In this document: positions 37,353-46,269 of the stretch, in pieces
Position numbering within the stretch: the stretch's first letter is position 1
Layout of the letters: every line of letters starts with the position of its first letter
Origin: Absidia repens
Taxonomy: Eukaryota; Mucoromycota; Mucoromycetes; Mucorales; Cunninghamellaceae
Assembly (NCBI GenBank): GCA_002105175.1
Contig: MCGE01000030.1
Coordinates: forward strand, 431,967-495,966
Direction: 5' to 3'
DNA length: 64,000 nt
Made by a program: the position numbers and the translations under genes
Notes under the pieces: generated by a model
What the model was told of the DNA's origin: nothing
Database searches by the model: none
Seen by the model: only the letters and a program-made list of their open reading frames with translations

Positions 37353-38912
37353 ATGCTTTACAAAAGGACATCACACTCATCCTTGATTGATTTAGCAAGC
37401 CAATTATACTCCCCTGAAGATCGTCATCAATATACAAAAGTGATTCTTAAAAAAGAGCGAATGAAGGCACAACTTGAAATCATCCAATCATCCTTACATC
37501 ACCAATGTCAGCAATACCAATTAGAAAGACAGCAAAAACAGCAAGTGAAAATGAAGGAAAACCGACAGCAACAACCAGAAATCACATTGCCAATCAAACG
37601 GAAACCATCTTCTACTCCAACTCAGCCAGCAATGCGCCACTCTATGTCTTCATACTCAATTCTCCTTTCCAAATCAGCTTCCATGTATCAACCCAAACTA
37701 CTTGAACAGTATGATTCCAATAATTTATCACTGAAACAAATAGACATGTTATCAAATCAATACAACAATTCCAAGAACATTGAAGAATTATTGTTGAAAA
37801 ATATATCATCGCCACCGTCATCGTCATCATCTTCGCCAATGTCTTCAATAAGATCGAATAGTAAGTAATATCCAAAAAAAAAAGCTTCATGGGCCAATTT
37901 AACTAATTTCCTTTTACAGCATCATGCCTTTTTGACTACTCTTCTACTGCCACGACTCCCGTTCTCAAGGTGGAGACATCCAATTTGTCAGACCATCATA
38001 TTAATCAGATTCAAAGTCACCATCTTCCACTTTCACCACCACTGTCTCCATCAATGTCATCCATTTGTTTAGCTACTTCCCATTCTGCATCACTTCCGGA
38101 CTCACCAAAAAGCACCAGCACCAGCACCAGCCCACAATCATCACTGACATCGCCACTACCATCAATTCTTTCATCCTCTCATCAAAAACCATCACCACCA
38201 TTACTAGCTTCATCGCAATTACAGGAAACATCTATCGATGCCAAAAAAGTATCCGTCGATATGTCAACCCCGTCGATCTCTTCATCTATCCCTGACACCA
38301 TTCAACAGTATCATGACTTCGCCACCAATAACAACACTCAAGCTCCTTTTTATTATCTTTCTATAACACATATTCAAAAGGTAACAAAAAAAAAAAAATA
38401 AGAGAACTCGCAGATGCAAAAAGGAGAACACACAACTTTTTTTGATTTTGGTTTTTAAATTCTATGGCTGCTTTTTTTTGGGGGGGATTACGTTAATAGA
38501 ACAACGGGATGCGACTACGATCCTTTCTGGGTCAACCGGTGCTATTGAACAAAGCCATTCGAATGGAATATCAACGCGTCAGTCATGATCCAAGATTTTA
38601 CCAAGGAAAGGATGAAACCTCAGGGCAAGTAAAGGTGATACTGAAACTCGTCATCATCAAGTCCACAGAAAAAAAAGGAGGAGGGCAGGACAACGGCAAC
38701 GACCACGACCACGACGACAATGCCATGGCGCCTTTTGGAATTCATTTCAAAAACTCCGCCGTTCCTCCTACCGGCCATGGAGGATCCACTGCCAACTTGG
38801 CTCTTCATGCATGGATCCCTGACTCTTTGGTATTGGAAGCACTTCATGTTTGGTTGTTGAAATATCATTTGGTAAGCCTTCGATTGCAAAATTAAATAAT
38901 AACAAACGCTCA

Positions 38913-38951
<39 letters not shown>

Positions 38952-39037
38952 TATAGCCTCCACTTTTAAGTGCATGCCATGTGATGCGCGATGGCATTAA
39001 GCTTTATATTGTATATAACGCTTCAGCAATCTATTGA
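37353..39037 (+). CDS. uncharacterised Ser/Gln-rich fungal protein
   Basis: I do not recognise the family. Exons are 37353-37860, 37920-38380, 38500-38871 and 38957-39037; 473 residues, all phases consistent. The N-terminus is helical and charged (DRHQYTKVILKKERMKAQLE, then Gln-rich QQYQLERQQKQQVKMKENRQ), possibly a coiled coil. The middle is Ser/Pro/Thr-rich with many SP sites, suggesting phosphorylation. The C-terminal part looks folded: MRLRSFLGQPVLLNKAIRM, VKVILKLVIIKSTEKK, an acidic/His insertion, then LALHAWIPDSLVLEALHVWL and a short last exon LLSACHVMRDGIKLYIV. It could be a transcription co-regulator, but there is no direct evidence. The last intron has a T run of about 37 nt. AATAAA lies near 39143. 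Confidence 0.7.
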
Positions 39038-39154
39038 CGATTCTTCCTTCTACTTATTTAAACAATCATACTGTTGTACCATTATTAGAGTATTAGTATT
39101 AGTATTAGATTAACATTATTATTTATCACTCTTTATTCTTCTTAATAAATGATT

Positions 39155-39715
39155 AAACGGAAGCTGGAGCTTTTGGAAATCTATCGATTTACTGTGTCAG
39201 AGATTTTTGCTGACAGTAATTCTTTTTTTTTTTTATGGGATTGGGGCCCGATCATCGTGCTCCGTTCTCGGCGATTCGATATTCTTATGTGTGTGTGTGT
39301 TCTTGAAAAAACAATAGTTTTGTGCATAAGAATGAGTTCGCCATGTCGAACTAGGTCGGTCGAAAAAAAAAAAAGTTTATTAAATCTCCGCGCACAGAGT
39401 TTTCTAATTTATTTATTTATTTTAAAACGCTCCCTTTTCCTTTCTTTTCTCTCCTTCATGAAAATCTGAATGGTATCATGGCAAGGCTCATTGGGGTACT
39501 GGTGATCTAGAATTAGTGTTAGAACTTGAATTAGAGGCGTTTTCAAAAATGCAAAACAAACAACATGGGGAAACCCTTTCATTTTGGATTCATGATTTCC
39601 AACAGCCTTCATTTAGAAAAGTGCCATCAGCTTAGCTTAGCTTAGCCTAGTATTAGTTGTCATCGTTTATACTGTATTCATATCTGAAATAAACTTGTCT
39701 TGTCTTTTTACTATT
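39155..39715 (+). repeat. long repeat R, diverged copy 3, with SINE-like copy F
   Basis: The 5' part (CTGGAGCTTTTGGAAATCTA then TCGATTTACTG) matches the start of repeat R copies 1 and 2. An internal part is missing. From 39450 it matches the SINE-like domain: CATGAAAATCTGAATGG, GGCTCATTGGGGTACTGGTG, core GGGGAAACCCTTTCATTTTG (about 39568-39590), TTAGCTTAGCTTAGC and ATCTGAAATAAAC. It starts about 115 bp after the stop codon of the upstream gene. Confidence 0.7.
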
Positions 39716-40930
39716 AGTCTCTTTTATGCGTTTCATTTTCTCGTTGAATGGGCATAAGTAAAATCCGGTGTGTGTGCCTGTGTAAAAAAAAAAAAAAAAA
39801 AAAAGTATACTACAGAATATTTTATTGACTGTCTCCTTTGAATACGCAGTTGAATGGATTATATAAGACAGAAAGGTGGGGCTAGTAAAATGTAATTATT
39901 ATTCTGGCGCGCGATTAAACACTGTGACCAAGAGAAAAAATATGATTGCGTTGACATTGATCCACAAATGTCAGTGGCCCGATATGTCAAAGTCATAGAC
40001 ATCACGTTCGATAAGAATACTATTTGTCAGTAAAAAAAAAAAAAAGCCCCATTCCAGAATTGTTTCCCTCTGCATTTCACACTATATATAATCGCAATGG
40101 TGAGGATAGTATATGCCCGTTACATTATCTGAAAAAGTGCTGGGTTAAAGATGACAGAAAAGGAAAAAGAGGTAGCGGCGACATTGATTCGGTGATGTGA
40201 GTAGGGGAATGGATTAATATTTCAAGGTCATCGATGTAAAAGTTAGATAAGAAGATCTTAGATAAGCTATACCTCTATCTCTCTTTAATATATTGATAAA
40301 ATTGTCTTTTAAACATAACCCATTTTCTTTTCTTTTCTTGTTTTTGACTGGCCCTATACATGTACCCATTTTATTTAACAATTCTTCAGTCCCATCCCTT
40401 ACCTATGCATAATTTCAATTATATTTCCGGAGATCACCTTATTTCCTCTCCTTGATCGATTAACTATAATCCTTGGAGAGTCTGACTCTTTTTTTTTTTC
40501 AGGAACGTAATTGACGGAGAGGAAAGGCAGCTATTTGCCAGAATTTATGACTTGAGGTAATTTATATTACCATTGGTTTTGCATTCACCACCGACATTGA
40601 ATATTTTTGAATGTAAAATACATGTCGATAATAATCCCTTTAATGAATTTCATCGTATATCATATTCATTTCTATTCACAAAGTCCTACTAATAACTACT
40701 GATCCTAGGCATCACCATGCCATACATCACATCAACATTTAACGATAGGAAAAAAAAAACGACAAGTGTAGTTATAGGCGAATCATACACTTCATTTTAT
40801 TTCACCAATGAATAAGCATGTGTCAAAAGAAAGGGAATTGTATATCTATACTATGACGAATTCTATACTATCAAATGAGAATATGAAGGCATCAGAATAA
40901 AGAGGAATTGGGGAATCTAATCTATCCATA
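39716..40930. other. intergenic, no gene seen
   Basis: AT-rich spacer with an A run at about 39783-39804. A TATTTTATTG block near 39820 could be an old repeat tail. Near 40790 TTTTATTT on the plus strand gives a minus-strand AATAAA suitable for the HAD gene. Confidence 0.45.
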
Positions 40931-42294
40931 CTATAATCGCGATCTACGACTTTTGCTATCCAACAAATCCATTTGTACGATTTTTCCTAGTTTGATGACA
41001 GCGTCTTTTGATTGGCCTATCTTAACCTCTTTTTAAAAAAACGCATGAATGTAAATGAATATCTATTTTCACAAATATATCAATCCCAAAAGTAAACTTA
41101 CGAATCGTTTCCATTCCCAGTTCCTTTGCTGCCCGTAAATTCATGCCAATATCATCCAAAAATACGGCTTCGTGAGGTTCAATGCCAATCAGCTTGCAAG
41201 CATGAAGATAGAATCGAGGATCAGGTTTCCTATAATCAAACAAAACACATATAATGAGTTGAGAAATCATATACTGCAGTCGTAGTAGCCATACCCCTTT
41301 GTCATGTATTTTTATCTCTTCACCTCTCTCCTCTCTCCTCTCGCCAAAAAAAAAAAAAAAAAAAAAAGGGAATGGCATTACCTTAAGCCTACTAGCCTAG
41401 ATTCAATGAAATGATCAAATGATTGTTTTAAAACAAACGGAGTGCCACCACCTAAAGCTTCCAATTCTTGCTGATCTGATTCGGGCAATTCAAAGTTATT
41501 AGTCAATGCCGCCACCACAAACTTGCCCGAGTTTTTCAGTTGTTGAATGGCATAAGAGACAATAGGATCCGTACGCGCTGTTTCTGCCATCATGGTATGG
41601 AATAATGCTTGCCCATCCACTGTCACATCAGGAACGATATCGGTAGTATCTATGAACACACACACACAGACAAACAACACAGCGGATCGGTGAGTTTATT
41701 TTTGTAGCAAGAAAAATGTATTCATCATTTGAGTATGGGGATGGGAGGAGACTTACGTTTCCCACTACGTTTGAGGTATGCTTGATAATGTTTCTTGTTT
41801 GTGGGACTTGACAGTTGTTCACCAAATTCTCTGTAAAAGTCATGGAGCTTGATTTCGCCTCTTTCAAATCGCTAGATAAAGTAATAAATAGTGAGAGATA
41901 AAATTAGCCCAGTTGGTAACCAGCATGATGAACATATGCATAGGTATGAGTGTGTGCCGGTATCTGTACCTGGAATGCGCCATTTTCACCCTGGGCGACA
42001 CTAAAAAGGTAGTCGTATTCCAAAATAATATGAAGTCAATACATAAGTTCTGATTTTCTTTGATAAACCTACATTGCAACATTGATGTAGTTTCTCGGTA
42101 ATTGATGTTCTATTTCATAACGGTGGATACCCTAAATTGATTCGCAGATAGGCGGAAAAGACAAAAAAAAAAAAAAAAAAAAAAAAAAGTTAGTGGAAAT
42201 AGGATTATCTTGCACAACTGTATTTAATACTTACTTCCATGGGAGACCCAACGCATACGCCACCGATATCAAATATGACTGCCTTGATGGTCAT
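40931..42294 (-). CDS. HAD-superfamily hydrolase with C-terminal peroxisomal signal SRL
   Basis: This resembles the HAD-like phosphatase domain seen at the N-terminus of ACAD10 and soluble epoxide hydrolase. Minus-strand exons are 42294-42235, 42131-42073, 42000-41970, 41871-41757, 41649-41382, 41229-41102 and 41028-40931; 252 residues, phases consistent. Motif I is VIFDIGGVCVG (Asp at the nucleophile position, Gly-Gly instead of D-x-D), motif II is AALTNNFELP, motif III is the Lys in LRKPDPRFYLHA, and motif IV is VFLDDIGMNLRAAKELGM. The cap region includes FERGEIKLHDFYREFG. The protein ends RRSRL, a good PTS1, so peroxisomal import is likely. The acceptor before the last exon (AAAAAG) is weak, but it alone keeps the frame and yields the SRL end. 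The substrate is unknown. Confidence 0.85.
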
Positions 42295-43784
42295 CTTTGA
42301 ATTAACAAACGTTCGATTGAATACAACGGGGAAGAGGGTGAGAAAAAAAAATCTTTAACATTATATAATCCAGTTTTTTAAAATGAGACGGAGTATAAAA
42401 TAAAGGCGAGATGAGAAAAGCGAAAAAAAAATTGGCACAGTACCAAATAAAAAAGATGAACCACTGCGAGCAGGTTCTTTTTTGTTTTTTTATTTTTGTA
42501 TGATATATTAAAGTAGAATAGTTAGGGAAGCTGGGGTAAGGGTGTGGTGAGGGTCACGTATAGCATTTTCATTACCGCTTTGATTTTTCTTGCTTCAATT
42601 CAGATTAGTGATATACAATAAAGGATTGGCGGCTTTTAAAATCAGGGATTTCCAAGTTGCATGGGGAAACCATTTCATTTTGGATTTGGGGACTGCCATT
42701 ATATTAGCCTTCACCTTAGTTTAGTGTAGTTGATATATTTATATTCTACTATTAAATAAAACATTCCTTGTCTTATTGTATCATAATTATTTCTCATTGT
42801 TTAACTGTCTTGTCAAATGGTTTGCATTAGCTCATATGATCAAAATACTGGCGTTTGTCAAAAAAAAAAAAAAAAAGGGGGGGGCGTTGGTCTCAATAAT
42901 ATCATGCTGGTAATGCGTTCCATATTTTGATATTGATTATAAGGATCATAATCAAAGAATACACCATTGGGTCCTTTTTTACTTTTAATGGAATTGAAGT
43001 AAGAAAAATAAAAAGACTCGCTTCTAAGAATAAATACTGACCAACTTCTTTTTCCGTCTTTTAGCGATGGAAAGCTACTCAAGATTTATTGTATCTTCTT
43101 GGTGGTAGATGATGGTCAAATTTACGGCTGTATGGTTCTCATTTCAAGATACTACCTGAATCACATCGCCTTCTTCTGGCTCATCTCGAATCAAGTACAT
43201 ATGAATGTGGCCTTCATATCAAGACACTATCTGAATCAAGTCTAGAAACTATTCCAACATTATTCCCTTTGTCATCATACAGTACACCAAACCCTTTAGA
43301 CATAAAAAAATATTCAATCAATTATTAAATACAAAAAAAAAAAAAAAAAAAAAGCATTTGCTATTATTGGACATCAATATCCATCCATTCCTTTTGTTTG
43401 AATAAAAACCTTTTGTGGGTACACAATATCACTGTCTCTCTTTGTTTTTGGCATGTACAGTGCATCTGCGCATGTGGATGTGCATGAGAAGAACAATAGT
43501 TACAGTTAAAAGATCATTGATAGTAGATGGGTCAGAGAATGATTCATAGAAAGACATACTTTTTTTCAAGGGCATTGGTAAATGCTAAAAACAACAAATG
43601 CTTTCACTTTGATCCATTGACTTTCAATCAAACACTTTTTATCAATATATATTGAAAGAGCATGGTATAAATTCTTATCTAAGATAGCCATCTAAGAAAA
43701 TCATCTATGACTTTGAAATTTCCTACCTTTCCTCCATTCACATCACCGTATCTAATACATTACTTTTTTAGCACGACGGCTGAG
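42295..43784. other. intergenic with truncated SINE-like copy G, no gene seen
   Basis: AT-rich spacer with A runs near 42862 and 43333. Copy G of the SINE-like repeat lies at 42590-42775. A pair of similar blocks (TTCAAGATACTACCTGAATC near 43144 and ATCAAGACACTATCTGAATC near 43219) is a small local duplication. Confidence 0.45.
42590..42775 (+). repeat. SINE-like repeat, copy G (5'-truncated)
   Basis: Core GGGGAAACCATTTCATTTTG at about 42661-42683, then TTAGTTTAGTG, and AAATAAAACATTCCTTGTC at the end. No head is visible. Confidence 0.65.
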
Positions 43785-44795
43785 CCCCAAGGCGTCCATC
43801 CTTTTTTCTCAATCGCTGTCCACCCATAGTGCCAAATCACAGAGTCTTCCATCCCATCTACATAATTAATATTATTCTCAACTTTGCTCTTCAATATACC
43901 CCACCACAAAATAATACACTGCAATAGCTATTTTTTCACAACACATCCCTGTTTTCTTTTCTACGCATAAACTTATAGAGTTGGTGGAAGAAGTCTCCAT
44001 AATATCCAATCCGTTCCTTTTTCATATATATATAGACACACTTTTTTTTTTCTATGCATATGTAATACACATTCGATGAAGCTCATCATGTAAACGTACA
44101 ACAGAGAAACCAATTATAATAAAGAGAACATATTTATTCAGACGTAGATACAAACGATGACAAACTATTACTAAACTGATGAGTGCTAATCTACTGTCGT
44201 TCCCAAATCCTTCAAACAAAATGAAAGCCTTCCCCCATGATGTTTGTTTTGCGTTTTTTGAAACGTCCCTAATTCAAGTTCTAACACTAATCCTAGATCA
44301 CCAATTCCCCAATGAGCCTTGCCATCATATCATTCAGACTATCATGAAGGAAAAAAATAAAAAAGAAAGAAAAATAGAGGGACCAAAAAGGGGACCAAAA
44401 AAAAAAAATAGGAAGCAAAATGCGGAGCCTGAATCATCCAGCCTTTTTTTTTTTATGTCAGAAAATCAGGGAAGGGCAGCCGCCATAATTACCGTAGTGC
44501 ATAATTCGTTTTATCTTCCAGTGGAAAGGCAGTTACAACCCCTACATAATCAAGCTCTAATGTCTCTGACGCCTTTCAAGTAAGCTATTATTTCAGCAAA
44601 CAAAAAAAACCCATTGACGACGCGCTGAGCACGACGTTGGCCCCAAGGGGCTGCCCACCATGGTGCTAAATGGTGGAGGCTTTAATCCTATCCCATCAAA
44701 ACCCACACTTTAATAAAAAAAATGTGACACCCAATAAATCGAAAGATATCCAAAGGATCCAGCGGAGCGCCAGAGCGTTTTTTTTTTTTTTGTTT
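43785..44795 (-). repeat. long repeat R, copy 2 (inverted relative to copy 1), contains SINE-like copy H
   Basis: Reverse complement of 26385-27590 with substitutions and indels. The SINE-like part is about 44118-44455, with the core near 44205-44235 more diverged (GGGGGAAGGCTTTCATTTTG on the minus strand). The outer end at 44790 carries the same CGCTCTGGCGCTCCGCTGG block. Confidence 0.8.
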
Positions 44796-44805
44796 TTTTT
44801 TTTTT

Positions 44806-45060
44806 GTATATAATTTCTCTACAGTTGGACTTTACCTACAAAAGTTCTGGTGCTCACTACTCTCAATTCTATTTTTGTCCGATTCAGGAACAATCTATTT
44901 CAAATGCCTCCCAAGGAACAAATTTATTTTCAAGCTCTAAACAAGCAAAAGCTACTAAAGGATAACTCAAGACTTCCTATTCAACCCAAAAAAAATATAA
45001 AGACCTACAAAAACGCTACTCTGTTACAAGCTTCACACCCAATTTGGCCGTAACAGTACA
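44806..45060 (+). repeat. LTR-element leader fragment, direct repeat T copy 1
   Basis: Starts with the LTR-end-like TTTCTCTACA, then GTTGGACTTTACCTACAAAA, GTTCTGGTGCTCACTACTCT and a short frame MPPKEQIYFQALNKQKLLKD that ends after TTTGGCCGTAA. It is about 90% similar to 45590-45835. It probably derives from the 5' leader of an LTR retrotransposon. Confidence 0.6.
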
Positions 45061-45087
45061 TATCTGGTACACACTTCATATAACAAC

Positions 45088-45599
45088 TGTTGAGGCACCT
45101 CCAATGAGTGGCATGCTAAATGCCATTTTTGGTATTAGTGACGCGCTTGGCTGGGCCATGCAAGATTAAGTTCTCCCCCTTCCTTTTTCTTTTATCACGT
45201 TTATCCCTTTTATATTTTATATTTTTTATCACGTTTATCTATTTTATATTTTATATTTTTTATCACGTTCAGCACTCGCCGCCCCTCTATTTTTTAGTAT
45301 AAATACCCCACCTTTCCCCAGTCAATTCTCTTTTTTTTAGTTAATTATTATCATATATTTATCTCAATCTTTTTTACATAAAATTCAGTACAAAGGTTTT
45401 TAACCACCAAATCACTGTCTTATTTTTATTTTGTTTCTATCGTCTATATAGAAATTTTCTTTTATTTTTTGTAACTACGTCCTCTTTTATTTTTACTGTG
45501 TGTTATACACTTATTTTTATTGAACCAACAAAGGTCAATACTTATCTTTTTTATTTTATTTTACTTTTCCAAGTTTATTTTTTATAAACTTTCTCTACA
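45088..45599 (+). repeat. putative LTR of an older retrotransposon
   Basis: The 512 bp segment begins TGTTGAGGCACCTCC and ends CTTTCTCTACA (TG...CA). It has a TATA box (GTATAAATACCCC near 45298) and a tandem AT-rich block with TTTTTTATCACGTTTATC repeated near 45195-45270. The sequence after it (GTTGGACTTTATCTAC) is the same leader found after the LTR-end fragment at 44823. The arrangement fits LTR plus leader, flanked upstream by the leader of a partial neighbouring copy. Confidence 0.45.
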
Positions 45600-45925
45600 G
45601 TTGGACTTTATCTACAAAAGTTCTGGTGCTCACTACTCTCAATTCTATTTTTGTCCGATTCAGGAACAAGATATTTCAAATGCCGTTCAAGGAACAAATT
45701 TATTATCAACTCTAAACAAGCAAAAGCTATACTAAAGGATAACTCAAGACATCCTATTCAACCCAGAAAAACATAAAAACCTACAAAAACACTACTCTGT
45801 TACAAGCTACATACCCAAATTGGCCGTAACACAAGACATCCTATTCAACCCAGAAAAATATAAAAACCTACAAAAACACTACTCTGTTACAAGCTTCTTA
45901 CCCAAATTGGCCGTAACAGTAACAA
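45600..45925 (+). repeat. LTR-element leader fragment, direct repeat T copy 2 with tandem duplication
   Basis: Second leader copy. Its last 75 bp (ACAAGACATCCTATTCAACC ... CAAATTGGCCGTAACA) is tandemly duplicated at about 45835-45920. The small reading frame of copy 1 is broken here by TAA. Confidence 0.6.
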
Positions 45926-45956
45926 TCGTGTGAGCAAAATTAAAACAGATATTTGC

Positions 45957-45962
45957 AAAAAA
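45957..45962 (-). terminator. Pol III T6 terminator of tRNA-Gly
   Basis: Run of six T on the minus strand, starting about 6 nt after the tRNA 3' end. Confidence 0.7.
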
Positions 45963-45968
45963 GATGAT

Positions 45969-46039
45969 TGCGCGGTCGGGGAATCGAACCCCGGCCCTTC
46001 GCGTGGCAGGCGAAGATTATACCACTTAACCAACCGCGC
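45969..46039 (-). tRNA. tRNA-Gly(GCC)
   Basis: Minus strand. The acceptor stem is GCGCGGT/ACCGCGC. A-box region: TGGTTAAGTGGTATAATC. Anticodon stem TTCGC/GCGAA with loop CTGCCAC (anticodon GCC). T arm CCGGGG-TTCGATT-CCCCG includes a perfect B box. The length of 71 with discriminator base, without intron, is normal. A Ty3/Gypsy element starts 11 bp upstream of its 5' end. Confidence 0.97.
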
Positions 46040-46046
46040 TTCAACT

Positions 46047-46050
46047 GAAA
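46047..46050. other. target-site duplication GAAA (left)
   Basis: GAAA flanks the left LTR at 46047-46050 and the right LTR at 51249-51252, as expected for an integrase-made duplication. Confidence 0.65.
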
Positions 46051-46269
46051 TGTTAAATCAGGGGATGTATATATAGTTGGGTCACTGGGACAGTAGTTTT
46101 TAGAATAAGTTTTTAGATAGTTAAAGATTGTCCTTTTTTATTAATTGAATAAAATACACTATTTATATCAAATCACTATTTGTTGTTGTTGTTGTGCTTC
46201 ACCAAGCGCTTACCAAGGGCTGGTAGGACTACAGGCACACCAACAGAATTTGAGGGCCAAGATTTGACA
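46051..46269 (-). repeat. Ty3/Gypsy 3' LTR (left copy)
   Basis: TGTTAAATCAGGGG ... GATTTGACA on the plus strand. Nearly identical to 51031-51248. Confidence 0.95.

Noticed and set aside
43100..43330. Two similar blocks (TACCTGAATCA/TATCTGAATCA) as a possible CRISPR-like or regulatory array
   Set aside because: Only two imperfect units; this is a eukaryotic chromosome and no array exists.
44850..45053. 67-codon frame as a stand-alone gene
   Set aside because: It sits in a duplicated leader of an LTR remnant and is broken in the second copy.
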